From positions 1 to 11,916 of the forward strand of contig CAMUZJ010000033.1 in assembly GCA_947165195.1 (NCBI GenBank): a DNA stretch of 11,916 bases, read 5' to 3'. This DNA comes from an uncultured Bacillota bacterium (lineage in GTDB: Bacteria; Bacillota_I; Bacilli_A; RF39; UBA660). A program made the position numbers and the translations under genes. Positions 1 to 6,435 of the stretch are shown one piece after another (the first letter of the stretch is position 1; each line of letters begins with the position of its first letter). The notes beneath the pieces are model-generated. The model did not search any database, was not told where the DNA came from, and saw nothing but the letters and a program-made list of their open reading frames with translations.

Positions 1-26
1 GTAGCAAGAAATCTTGCATAAAATAA

Positions 27-81
27 AAATGGGAACATTCAGTTTCGCAAGTTGAATGTCTACCCAATTTCTTATGAAATT
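27..81. repeat. Cluster of inverted repeats at window edge
   Basis: An imperfect hairpin has GGG at 31-33 with ACATTCA at 35-41, facing TGAATGT at 53-59 with CCC at 63-65. It is followed by AATTTC (66-71), TTAT, GAAATT (76-81). A further GCAAGA/TCTTGC repeat lies at 4-17. A T-run follows at 90-96 on the plus strand. This could be the end of a transcript or mobile element lying left of the window, or a structured RNA. I recognise no family. Confidence 0.35.
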
Positions 82-176
82 AAATGCCATTTTTTTATTA
101 CTAAAATCAGTAAGGTTAAGAGTAGTAAAAAGAAGATAATTATTAGTAAAGATAGAATTAAAAATAGAGATTTCAT
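72..176 (-). CDS. Possible 34-residue hydrophobic membrane peptide
   Basis: An open frame of 34 codons (ATG at 174-176, TAA at 72-74) encodes an MKSLF start, then about 22 almost uninterrupted Leu, Ile, Phe and Val residues, and a short polar tail KKWHLIS. The layout, one membrane helix and a basic tail, is that of small membrane peptides, including type I toxins. Against it being a gene, there is no Shine-Dalgarno sequence, and TTA/ATA-rich DNA easily gives Leu/Ile runs by chance. A TATAAT hexamer (200-205, minus) and a 13-bp palindrome ACAAATAATTTGT (180-192) lie just upstream, so transcription is conceivable. I do not recognise a homologue. Confidence 0.2.
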   Translation of the reverse strand: MKSLFLILSLLIIIFFLLLLTLLILVIKKWHLIS

Positions 177-220
177 TTAACAAATAATTTGTCAATAATA
201 TTATATTTTAAAATAAAGAA

Positions 221-238
221 AACTAGGAAATCCTAGTT
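221..238 (-). terminator. Rho-independent terminator of the surface-protein gene
   Basis: AACTAGGA (221-228) pairs with TCCTAGTT (231-238). On the minus strand the stem overlaps the TAG stop codon of the upstream surface-protein gene and is followed by TTCTTTATTTT. AT-rich flanks on both sides mean it may also stop plus-strand transcripts. Confidence 0.6.
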
Positions 239-1678
239 AAATTTTCTTTTTTTAGTATAAATTCCTGCTCCAACAAGACCAATTATACTTAATCCAAACA
301 TTACGATGTAAAATACGATATTATCTCCCGTTTTTGGATTATTGCTACTACTATTTTTCGTTACCGTAAATTGAGTGGAAGCTGCCCCATCAGAAACAGA
401 TGCTTGTATTGTATGACTTCCCTCTGATAAAGTATTTGCATACTCATTACTAAGAGTGATAATTGTACTTCCTTTTAATACAGAATATTTATCTTTAGGT
501 ACTTCTTTATTATCAATGAATACTTTACCTTCACTTAAGAATTTATCATAGTCAATGCTAAATCTAAATACTAATTGCTTATCTTTTGATTGATCAAATT
601 TTTGATTGGCACCATCTAATGTTTGATAAGCTACTCCTGTAGCATCTGCTTGTTTTTTTAGATTGACTCTTGCTAAATCTATTTTTATAGACATTGGTGC
701 AACGGTTATAGTTGAACTAGATGTTTCATCTTCACTTGTATATGATTTTGCCTCTCCTAATTCTTTTATTTCAATTCCATTTAGTTCATATGTTAATGTA
801 TTATTTTCAGATGATATAAATTCTGCATATTCTTGTGCTGAATAACCATTTAATTCTAATGCTTTTTGTAAAATATAACTAGCCATAAAATTATGAGACA
901 TTACTGATTCTGCTTCATCATAATTTGTTATTTCATCAATATTAACTTCATATGTCAATATATCATCTTCACATTGGTAAGATACCCAATAATAATCATA
1001 ATCATATGAAGTAGCAGATACAGTTAATTCATCACTTAAAAGTTCAACCTCAACACTATAATATAAAACCCCTTCATATTCCGTAGTAGTAAATTCTTCA
1101 TCAGAATTTAGTGCATTAACTACATCTTCTACTGTTGTTCCAGCAGTTGGTAATTCCTCATTAATTGATGTATTTAAATTTGCTTTAGATACATCTATTT
1201 TAATAGAATATGGTGTAACATAAATAGTAGATCCTTTCCCATCTGAATATTCTTGTTGTTCTCCCATTTCAACAAACTCATAACCATTTATTTCATAATT
1301 AGGTACACTATTAAATTCGTTTATTTGATCTTCAGTATATCCATTTAGTACTAATGCAGCTTGAAGAATACTTGAAGCATATATTAAATGACTAGTTTCT
1401 AAAGTTGCTTCATCATAATTAGTAATTTCCCCTGGAGTATACTCTATAACATTTCCAGATACAGAAAATCCTATTTCTTTTGTATTTGATCCTTTAGGTG
1501 CCATCCAATTAATATGAATATTATCATCTTCATATGTTGCCTTTGCATGCATCTCTTTAAAATTTTCATTTTCTAGTATCTTTTCTAGAATAGTTTCCGT
1601 TCTACTTTCTGCATTTACAAATGTAATTGGGAATAATGCTATGATAAAAATAGATAAAGTTTTTAAAATATTTTTCAT
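233..1678 (-). CDS. Secreted wall-anchored protein with duplicated domain and NPKTG sorting signal
   Basis: This 481-residue protein has a signal peptide (KNILK start, hydrophobic core 7-20, likely cleavage after VNA at 21-23). The body is two copies of one domain, about residues 27-169 and 181-340. Both copies contain ITNYDEA (85 and 250), an S-H...A-S-ILQ-AL-LNGY helix, an Y-ING/Y-LNG strand and a closing SIKID (158, 330). Residues 360-440 resemble the small Ig-like modules common in Firmicute surface proteins (VFIDNKEV, SEGSHTIQASVSDG). The C-terminus carries NPKTG at 447-451, a hydrophobic helix 455-473 and a KKRK tail, a sortase substrate signal. AGGAGG (1683-1688) sits 4 bases before ATG. 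It appears monocistronic. A wall-anchored location is well supported; the ligand or role is unknown, with adhesin or binding protein as the default guess. No sortase gene is in the window. Confidence 0.9.
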   Translation of the reverse strand: MKNILKTLSIFIIALFPITFVNAESRTETILEKILENENFKEMHAKATYEDDNIHINWMAPKGSNTKEIGFSVSGNVIEYTPGEITNYDEATLETSHLIYASSILQAALVLNGYTEDQINEFNSVPNYEINGYEFVEMGEQQEYSDGKGSTIYVTPYSIKIDVSKANLNTSINEELPTAGTTVEDVVNALNSDEEFTTTEYEGVLYYSVEVELLSDELTVSATSYDYDYYWVSYQCEDDILTYEVNIDEITNYDEAESVMSHNFMASYILQKALELNGYSAQEYAEFISSENNTLTYELNGIEIKELGEAKSYTSEDETSSSTITVAPMSIKIDLARVNLKKQADATGVAYQTLDGANQKFDQSKDKQLVFRFSIDYDKFLSEGKVFIDNKEVPKDKYSVLKGSTIITLSNEYANTLSEGSHTIQASVSDGAASTQFTVTKNSSSNNPKTGDNIVFYIVMFGLSIIGLVGAGIYTKKRKFN

Positions 1679-1697
1679 AAATCCTCCTTTAATTATA

Positions 1698-1711
1698 ATT
1701 ATATAATATCA
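1698..1711 (-). promoter_or_regulatory. Possible -10 region for the surface-protein gene
   Basis: On the minus strand TGATATTAT (1703-1711) fits an extended -10, and TATAAT (1698-1703) partly overlaps it, 10-20 bases upstream of the AGGAGG. No convincing -35 is seen in the very AT-rich flank (1712-1790), so the exact promoter is uncertain. Confidence 0.3.
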
Positions 1712-1790
1712 TACATTTTCTTTTTATATATATTTTTTTTAATATGTTAATTTTTTTATTTGAAAATATACTAAATTTTTATTCGAAATG

Positions 1791-1870
1791 TGACATCCTC
1801 CCCCATCTAAAGAGATAGGGGCTTCCTCCTGCACAAAAGCAAGAAGTCGATTCTCGTTCGATAGTGTACC
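1791..1870 (-). ncRNA. Omega RNA (TnpB guide RNA) 3' scaffold, orphan
   Basis: Two stems form in the minus-strand RNA. One pairs CCCC-ATCT with AGAT-GGGG (1801-1821, loop 1809-1812, one bulge). The other pairs CUUCUUGC with GCAGGAGG (1839-1846 with 1825-1832), using two G-U pairs that exist only in the minus-strand transcript, which supports this orientation. In tnpB elements this RNA ends at the element end and the next bases act as guide. Here that would be the sequence running down from 1790. No TnpB is encoded nearby, so activity would need a protein in trans. Whether it is still transcribed cannot be seen. Confidence 0.55.
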
Positions 1871-1905
1871 AATGTACTAAGTATCCCCGTGTGCCTGTAT
1901 ACTTT
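1791..1905 (-). mobile_element. IS200/IS605-family right-end remnant
   Basis: Read on the minus strand, the segment ends in GAAGCCCC...GGGGGAGGATGTCA, the characteristic right end of IS200/IS605 (IS1341-type) elements carrying tnpB. Just upstream a short frame (1877-1903) reads SIQAHGDT-stop, resembling the usual end of TnpB proteins. Nothing else of tnpB, no tnpA and no left end is present, because the terminator and stop codon of the ABC transporter gene follow immediately. It is therefore a decayed or non-autonomous copy of about 115 bp. The end at TGTCA (1791-1795) marks the likely junction with flanking DNA. The TnpB tail is an inference from eight codons. Confidence 0.7.
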
Positions 1906-1916
1906 TATATCTATAT

Positions 1917-1957
1917 AAAAAGTAGACTTCTAACTTTTTTGTAGTTGTCTACCTTTT
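1917..1957 (-). terminator. Terminator of the ABC transporter operon
   Basis: AAAAAGTAGAC (1917-1927) faces GTCTACCTTTT (1947-1957), with one mismatch and a 19-base loop that contains a smaller AACT/AGTT pair. On the minus strand the stem ends in a run of five T. It lies 15 bases after the TAA of the transporter gene and directly abuts the IS605 remnant. Confidence 0.65.
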
Positions 1958-1972
1958 ATCATTTATCTTTCT

Positions 1973-4438
1973 TTATTCGCTTCTTAAAGCTTCTACTGGG
2001 TCTTTTTTACTTGCCATTCTAGATGGAATGCTACCTGCTATTACGGTTAATAATACACTAATGATAATTAATATAATAGCTGCTGTTACTGGTAATTTTG
2101 CGATATTTGCTACACCCGTTATTGCTTTTACAATAGCATTGATTGGTACTAATAATAGTAAAGTAATACCTATTCCCATTATACCCGCAACTAATCCTTC
2201 TATCATCGTTTCTGCTTTAAATACTCTTGTTACATCCTTTTTAGAAGCACCAATCGCTCTTAAAATTCCTATCTCTTTGGTTCGTTCTAATACACTTATA
2301 TACGTAATAATAGATATCATAATACTTGATACTATTAAACTGATAGCAACAAAAGCAATTAATACATAAGTAATTACATTTACAATCGTTGTAATACCAC
2401 TCATTAAAACTCCTACATAATCGGTATATTGAATGGTATTTTCAGAAGTTTGTAATTTGTTATATTTATCTATTATTTCAATAATATTTTCTTTTGATTC
2501 ATAATCTTTTGGATATATATTGATAGTATTTGGATCATTTAAATCATTCATTCCTAAAAGTTTCAAATTTCCTTCATAAGTAGATGTAAATCCGTCATAT
2601 GCAAATCCTGTAAAGATATTTTTATCTTTATTTTCTTTTTGTTCTTGTGCAATTTCTGTTGCATTAATTTGATTAATTACATATTCTGACAAGTCGTGTG
2701 TGTATCCAACAAAGCCGCTTGATGCTTCTACTGCATCTTCACTTACTTTAATAACTCCAACTATTTCTAGTTCTGTAGCACGATTAATTAATTCTTTTAA
2801 ATATTCAACGTCTTTTGAATAATCTTTCCAAATACCATTTTCTTTTTTGTAGTAATCGGTATTTAAAAGTAATTTAAATTTCGTTCCTACTAATTCCTCA
2901 TAGCTGTATTGAAAAGAATCTATCGATACTTTTTCTTTTGATTTTACTCTATTAATAACATCTGTTAATTCAGTCCTATTTTCTACATCTAAAGCATACA
3001 TAATAGATGCTGGAATTTGACTATTTTCATCTACTACTAAAACTAACTCATTATAATTTTTTGGCATTCTACCTGATAATATATCGTATTGTCCAGCTAG
3101 TAAATCATCATTGCTAATTAACTCTTGGAATACATTATCAGAAGGCATTCCCATGGCCATCATTCCACTATTACTGCTATCTGTAGAATCAGTAGATGTA
3201 TTTCCACTTAAATCTAAAGTATTGGGATTTACTTGAATAATACCGTTTTCATATTTGGGACTATAAATTTGTAAATCTAGTTGATAGGTATATTGAATAT
3301 CTGTTACATAATCTTTAATATTTTGATAATTTCCATCTAAAGCTTTTTTAAATTCCACTAAATTATTTTTCTTCATAGATGAAGACATTAATACATTAAA
3401 ATTATTGGTTATATCATCTGTTGTACAAATACTATTTTCTGTGCAGGTAATTTTTTTATCAGATGTTGAATTTAACATCATAGAGGCAAAATCAAAAGAT
3501 GTGGATTCTATTGTTAGTGGATAACTGGATAAAGTTTCTTTTTCTGTCTTATCAATATACTTTTGTACTCCGTTTGATAAAGAAAGAATTAAGGCAATTC
3601 CTATAATTCCAATCGATCCTGCAAATGCTGTTAATATGGTTCTTCCTTTTTTTGTCATTAAGTTGTTTAATGATAGAGAAAGAGCTGTCTTTAAATTCAT
3701 CGAAGTCTTTTTAGACTTTTTCATTTCTTTTTCATAGTCATTTTTTGTATCTTCTGATCCATCATATGGATTCGAATCATCAATAATATTTCCATCTTTT
3801 AACTTAATAATACGTGTAGAATATTTTTCAGCTAATTCTGGATTATGTGTAACCATAATAACTAGTTTATCTTCGGCTACTTTCTTTAAAAGATCCATGA
3901 TTTGTTCACTAGTAACAGAGTCTAGTGCCCCAGTTGGTTCATCTGCTAATAAAATATCTGGGTCATTAACAAGTGCTCTTGCGATTGCTACTCTCTGCAT
4001 TTGACCACCGGATAATTGACTAGGTTTTTTATGAATATGCTTTTCTAGTCCTACTTCTTTTAGAGCTTTTTTAGCTCTTTTTCTTCTTTCGTTTTTAGAT
4101 ACTCCAGATAAGGTAAGTGCTAATTCTACATTTTGTAATATTGTTTGGTGAGTAATTAAATTATAGCTTTGAAAAACAAATCCAACTCTATGATTTCTAT
4201 AACTATCCCAATCTCTATCTGTATATTTTTTAGTACTGATTTCGTTGATTACTAAATCTCCTTTATCATAATGATCTAATCCACCTATTATGTTTAATAA
4301 TGTTGTTTTTCCAGATCCACTAGGACCTAAGATTGATGCAAATTCATTTTTCCGAAAGCTTATCGATACATTATCTAAAGCTGTTTGTTTTAAATCTTCT
4401 GTTACATAAACTTTACTAATTTTTTTTATTTCTAACAT
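1973..4438 (-). CDS. MacB-type ABC transporter, fused ATPase and permease
   Basis: An 821-residue protein with the ATPase first. It has Walker A GPSGSGKTT (38-46), Q-loop Q90, signature LSGGQ (142-146), Walker B ILLADE (162-167) and H-loop H198. The permease half has one membrane helix (about 264-290), a large outside domain (about 295-675) and three C-terminal helices (about 688-712, 745-768, 782-803), the FtsX/MacB topology, with the usual ERTKEIGILRAIGASKKD coupling segment near 718-735. The outside domain carries a close Cys pair, C332 and C338, that could form a disulfide. Proteins of this type work as dimers that couple ATP hydrolysis to movement in the outer domain, exporting peptides, lipoproteins or antibiotics; the substrate here is unknown. 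AGAGGATG lies upstream with long spacing. It is preceded by the 83-residue protein gene with a 60-base gap, probably one operon. Confidence 0.93.
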   Translation of the reverse strand: MLEIKKISKVYVTEDLKQTALDNVSISFRKNEFASILGPSGSGKTTLLNIIGGLDHYDKGDLVINEISTKKYTDRDWDSYRNHRVGFVFQSYNLITHQTILQNVELALTLSGVSKNERRKRAKKALKEVGLEKHIHKKPSQLSGGQMQRVAIARALVNDPDILLADEPTGALDSVTSEQIMDLLKKVAEDKLVIMVTHNPELAEKYSTRIIKLKDGNIIDDSNPYDGSEDTKNDYEKEMKKSKKTSMNLKTALSLSLNNLMTKKGRTILTAFAGSIGIIGIALILSLSNGVQKYIDKTEKETLSSYPLTIESTSFDFASMMLNSTSDKKITCTENSICTTDDITNNFNVLMSSSMKKNNLVEFKKALDGNYQNIKDYVTDIQYTYQLDLQIYSPKYENGIIQVNPNTLDLSGNTSTDSTDSSNSGMMAMGMPSDNVFQELISNDDLLAGQYDILSGRMPKNYNELVLVVDENSQIPASIMYALDVENRTELTDVINRVKSKEKVSIDSFQYSYEELVGTKFKLLLNTDYYKKENGIWKDYSKDVEYLKELINRATELEIVGVIKVSEDAVEASSGFVGYTHDLSEYVINQINATEIAQEQKENKDKNIFTGFAYDGFTSTYEGNLKLLGMNDLNDPNTINIYPKDYESKENIIEIIDKYNKLQTSENTIQYTDYVGVLMSGITTIVNVITYVLIAFVAISLIVSSIMISIITYISVLERTKEIGILRAIGASKKDVTRVFKAETMIEGLVAGIMGIGITLLLLVPINAIVKAITGVANIAKLPVTAAIILIIISVLLTVIAGSIPSRMASKKDPVEALRSE

Positions 4439-4460
4439 TCTAACATCCTCTCTATTTTAC

Positions 4461-4480
4461 TCTAATAAAAGTTTATTCTA
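4461..4480 (-). promoter_or_regulatory. Second operator-like TAGAATAA site
   Basis: On the minus strand TAGAATAA, four bases, then TTATTAGA. The first half is identical to the half-site at 4768-4788; the second matches 6 of 8. A TAAAAT hexamer (4454-4459) follows one base later, so the gap upstream of the ABC gene may hold an internal promoter. No good -35 was found. Confidence 0.3.
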
Positions 4481-4498
4481 GTATTTATCTATTACGTA

Positions 4499-4750
4499 TT
4501 ATTTTCCTTTAAATGGGTTCTTTAATTTATCTTTGATACCACTCGATAAAATTTGCATTACCATTTCATATATTTCATTTGCTTTTTTAGAGTCAAAATG
4601 TAATTTTTCTTCTAAATCTTTCATAATTTTCATTTTATTATCTTTGCCAATTATAAAATGATTTTCTATAATTTCATTTATTTTTTTACACTGATTTTGA
4701 TCTAACCCTGTCTTTTCTTGTATTTTTTTTAATACATCAGCTTTATTCAT
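4499..4750 (-). CDS. Small two-fold helical protein, unknown function
   Basis: An 83-residue, lysine-rich, probably all-helical cytoplasmic protein without signal peptide or membrane segment. It consists of two similar helical hairpins, about residues 3-32 (KADVLKKIQEKTGLDQNQC...INEIIENHF) and 39-68 (KMKIMKDLEEKLHFDSKKA...IYEMVMQIL), then a short tail GIKDKLKNPFKGK. The first hairpin faintly resembles the N-terminus of HU proteins, but the DNA-binding arm of HU is absent. I do not recognise a characterised family. AAAGGA precedes the ATG, and a TATAAT with an operator-like dyad lies upstream. Position as the first gene of a likely operon with the MacB-type transporter suggests an accessory or regulatory partner; this is inference. 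Confidence 0.75.
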   Translation of the reverse strand: MNKADVLKKIQEKTGLDQNQCKKINEIIENHFIIGKDNKMKIMKDLEEKLHFDSKKANEIYEMVMQILSSGIKDKLKNPFKGK

Positions 4751-4767
4751 CTTCTTTTTCCTTTCGA

Positions 4768-4788
4768 TAGAATAAATATCTTATTCTA
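4768..4788 (-). promoter_or_regulatory. Operator-like 21-bp dyad at the operon promoter
   Basis: TAGAATAA, five bases, TTATTCTA: perfect 8-bp arms at 4768-4775 and 4781-4788. It directly follows the TATAAT at 4789-4794 on the minus strand and so would cover the transcription start, a usual place for a repressor site. One half-site recurs at 4473-4480. Confidence 0.45.
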
Positions 4789-4794
4789 ATTATA
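4789..4794 (-). promoter_or_regulatory. -10 hexamer TATAAT upstream of the 83-residue gene
   Basis: A consensus TATAAT on the minus strand, about 39 bases before the ATG at 4750. At 17-bp spacing the -35 would be GTTTAA (4812-4817), which is poor. The -35 area also lies inside a TTCTTAAA/TTTAAGAA inverted repeat (4809-4816, 4837-4844). Confidence 0.45.
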
Positions 4795-4847
4795 TTTTAC
4801 CAATTATTTTCTTAAACTCAAAATATTTATGCACTTTTTAAGAAGAA

Positions 4848-5345
4848 TTATCTTTCATAAACTTTTTCTTTATTATCTCTTATACATTTTCTATAATCAT
4901 CATATACTTCTTTATCTATAAATTTTTTATATCTTTCAATATTCTGTCTAATTTTTGTAGCACTAATAGGAACTTCCAATCTAGCTTTATCTACTAGTAC
5001 ATGAGAAATATGCAAGTAATTTGCTACATACTTTCCATATTCTTCACTACTATAGAAATAGTTTACTGGAATACCTTCTATTATTTTAGATAGGTACTGC
5101 ATTTGTATTTCAACACTTTTTTTATCTAATCCATATTGTTTAGGGCTATCAAATGCATATAATAATTTAGCAGTTGGAAATTTATTCTCTATCCATTTTC
5201 TTTTTGTTTCTACATCAATATTAAATTGAGGAGTATCATAAACTACTACATAAAACTCCTCCATCTCTTCTATTCCTTTTTGAATTAATAATTCATGTCC
5301 TTTATGAAAAGGTGCAAACTTTCCAATCGTAAATCCAACTTTCAT
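4848..5345 (-). CDS. NadR-type nicotinamide-nucleotide adenylyltransferase family protein
   Basis: A nucleotidyltransferase of the HxGH superfamily. Numbering from the upstream ATG at 5354: GKFAPFHKGH with HKGH at 17-20 binds the ATP phosphates, YSSEEYG (101-107) and LVDKARLEVPISATKIRQN with the ISxTxxR element (130-136) match NadR-type enzymes, which join NMN and ATP to make NAD. The NadR ribosylnicotinamide kinase domain is absent, so this is a stand-alone version of about 165-168 residues. Neither ATG at 5354 nor 5345 has a clear Shine-Dalgarno; I take 5345 because it puts MKVGFTIGKF, the first strand, at the N-terminus as in the family. It follows the NDT-like gene by 9 to 18 bases, so the two are probably co-transcribed. 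Other cytidylyltransferase-like substrates cannot be excluded. Confidence 0.8.
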   Translation of the reverse strand: MKVGFTIGKFAPFHKGHELLIQKGIEEMEEFYVVVYDTPQFNIDVETKRKWIENKFPTAKLLYAFDSPKQYGLDKKSVEIQMQYLSKIIEGIPVNYFYSSEEYGKYVANYLHISHVLVDKARLEVPISATKIRQNIERYKKFIDKEVYDDYRKCIRDNKEKVYER

Positions 5346-5363
5346 AATTATCATCTACTTTCT

Positions 5364-5675
5364 TTATTTTTTATTGATATCTGTATAGTAAATAATTTCT
5401 TTTTTTAAAGATTTAGCGTACTCAATTTCTCCTTTAGTACTATTTCCAACATATCCATCTACATTTACTACTAGAATAGCATCCGATAGTTTTATTCTTT
5501 CTTTATGCATTTTATCTAGTATTTTTCCCTCTTCTTCTGTATAAGCATCTTTATTAGGCTTATTAGGATTATAAATTGGGACTAACATACAGTTGCCTTG
5601 TAACTCCATTCTTTCTGTAATATCCATCATCTTATCGTAAAATCTTAAACTTCCACATACTGTTATTATTTTCAT
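5364..5675 (-). CDS. Nucleoside 2-deoxyribosyltransferase-like protein
   Basis: A small Rossmann-like protein, 103 residues from the start chosen here. MKIITVCGSLRF opens with the GS-x-RF phosphate/sugar loop of the nucleoside 2-deoxyribosyltransferase superfamily. Near the C-terminus SDAILVVNVDGYVG-STKGEIEYAKSLKKEI holds the conserved Asp and the Glu expected to attack the sugar C1'. Family members cleave or transfer N-glycosidic bonds of nucleosides or nucleotides; the substrate here is unknown. Start choice: the ATG at 5690 has no ribosome site, but GGAG at 5685-5688 sits 9 bases before the ATG at 5675, which also gives the family-typical N-terminus. It is the first gene of a pair with the NadR-like gene, so a role in nucleotide or NAD salvage is a reasonable guess. 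Confidence 0.75.
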   Translation of the reverse strand: MKIITVCGSLRFYDKMMDITERMELQGNCMLVPIYNPNKPNKDAYTEEEGKILDKMHKERIKLSDAILVVNVDGYVGNSTKGEIEYAKSLKKEIIYYTDINKK

Positions 5676-5703
5676 ATTTTTATTCTCCATTCGTTTTTCA
5701 AAT

Positions 5704-5712
5704 ATTATAACA
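5704..5712 (-). promoter_or_regulatory. Extended -10 promoter of the NDT-like/NadR-like pair
   Basis: On the minus strand TGTTATAAT, an extended -10 (TGnTATAAT), begins a few bases after the T-run of the preceding terminator. The -35 position falls in that terminator and is not recognisable, as often with extended -10 promoters. Confidence 0.55.
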
Positions 5713-5723
5713 TAGATGAAAAA

Positions 5724-5754
5724 AAAACTTACTAAAAAAAGATAAGTAAGTTTT
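5724..5754 (-). terminator. Terminator after the sod-trhA unit
   Basis: A perfect 10-bp stem AAAACTTACT (5724-5733) and AGTAAGTTTT (5745-5754) with an 11-base loop. On the minus strand it continues into a run of nine T, interrupted only after 5719. It lies 7 bases after the stop codon of the hemolysin III family gene. Confidence 0.85.
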
Positions 5755-5760
5755 GCATAA

Positions 5761-6435
5761 TTAGATTACAAAAAGTAGTATACAAAGAAAATGGAGAATA
5801 CTTCCTATTACAATAAATAGATGAAATATGGAATGCATGTATTTTTTCTTTTTCCCTACTCCATATAATATAGCACCAATCGTATAAAAAATTCCTCCTA
5901 GTAGTAGTAAAACAAATCCCGGAGTAGTTAATAATTCTTTTAATAGACTTGCTTTAAAGATTACACACCATCCCATCACCAAATAACAAATCATAGAAAA
6001 AGCTTTATACTTTTTTATATCAATAGAATTAAGCAATATACCAATAAGAGCAAATGTCCAAACAACTGTAAATATCATCCAGCCTAGTTTTGGGTCAGCA
6101 TGAGCTAATGTTACTAGACAAAACGGAGTATAAGAACCTGCTATTAATAAGAATATGGCACAGTGATCAAATACTTGAAAGACTCTTTTGGCATATAGTT
6201 TTGGACTTAATCCATGATAAATACTAGACATGGTATATAGTAAAATCATACTTACTCCATAAATTACTGAGCTTACTACTCCTGATGGACTTTTGTGTAT
6301 CGCACTAAATATGATACAAAGTATGAGTGCTACCACTCCTAATATTCCTCCTACAATATGTGAAGTCATATTAAATATTTCTTCTCCTTTTGTATAATTT
6401 GGTAATTCCCTATCTCTTAATTTTGTTCTAGTCAT
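5761..6435 (-). CDS. trhA: Hemolysin III family (PAQR/TrhA) integral membrane protein
   Basis: A seven-helix membrane protein of the PAQR/hemolysin III family, 224 residues from the start chosen here (E. coli TrhA is of similar size). Family marks, numbered from this start: NMTSHIVGG near the first helix, SSIYHG with S70 and H74, FDHCAIFLLIAGSYTPF with D90, and HSIFHLFIVIGSILHF in the last helix with H201 and H205. In this superfamily the Ser/His/Asp set lines a zinc site facing the cytoplasm; a lipid-hydrolase or membrane-homeostasis role is proposed, and the hemolysin name reflects early work only. Start: ATG at 6433-6435 has AAAGGAG (6441-6447) 5 bases upstream; an in-frame ATG 24 bases earlier (6459) has no such site. 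It follows superoxide dismutase by a few dozen bases and ends in a strong terminator. Confidence 0.9.
   Translation of the reverse strand: MTRTKLRDRELPNYTKGEEIFNMTSHIVGGILGVVALILCIIFSAIHKSPSGVVSSVIYGVSMILLYTMSSIYHGLSPKLYAKRVFQVFDHCAIFLLIAGSYTPFCLVTLAHADPKLGWMIFTVVWTFALIGILLNSIDIKKYKAFSMICYLVMGWCVIFKASLLKELLTTPGFVLLLLGGIFYTIGAILYGVGKKKKYMHSIFHLFIVIGSILHFLCILLFVI

Noticed and set aside
663..845. Plus-strand open frame inside the surface-protein gene
   Set aside because: No ribosome site and wholly covered by a well-supported minus-strand gene; a shadow frame.
1791..1905. Complete IS605 transposon or active tnpB gene
   Set aside because: Only the right end and a few terminal codons are present; no left end, tnpA or tnpB body fits before the ABC gene.
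2028..2369. Plus-strand open frame opposite the ABC permease C-terminus
   Set aside because: The Ile/Ala-rich product mirrors codons of membrane helices on the other strand; no ribosome site.
4809..4844. TTCTTAAA/TTTAAGAA inverted repeat as a terminator of the NadR-like gene
   Set aside because: The loop is 20 bases and no T-run follows on either strand; it may overlap a promoter instead.
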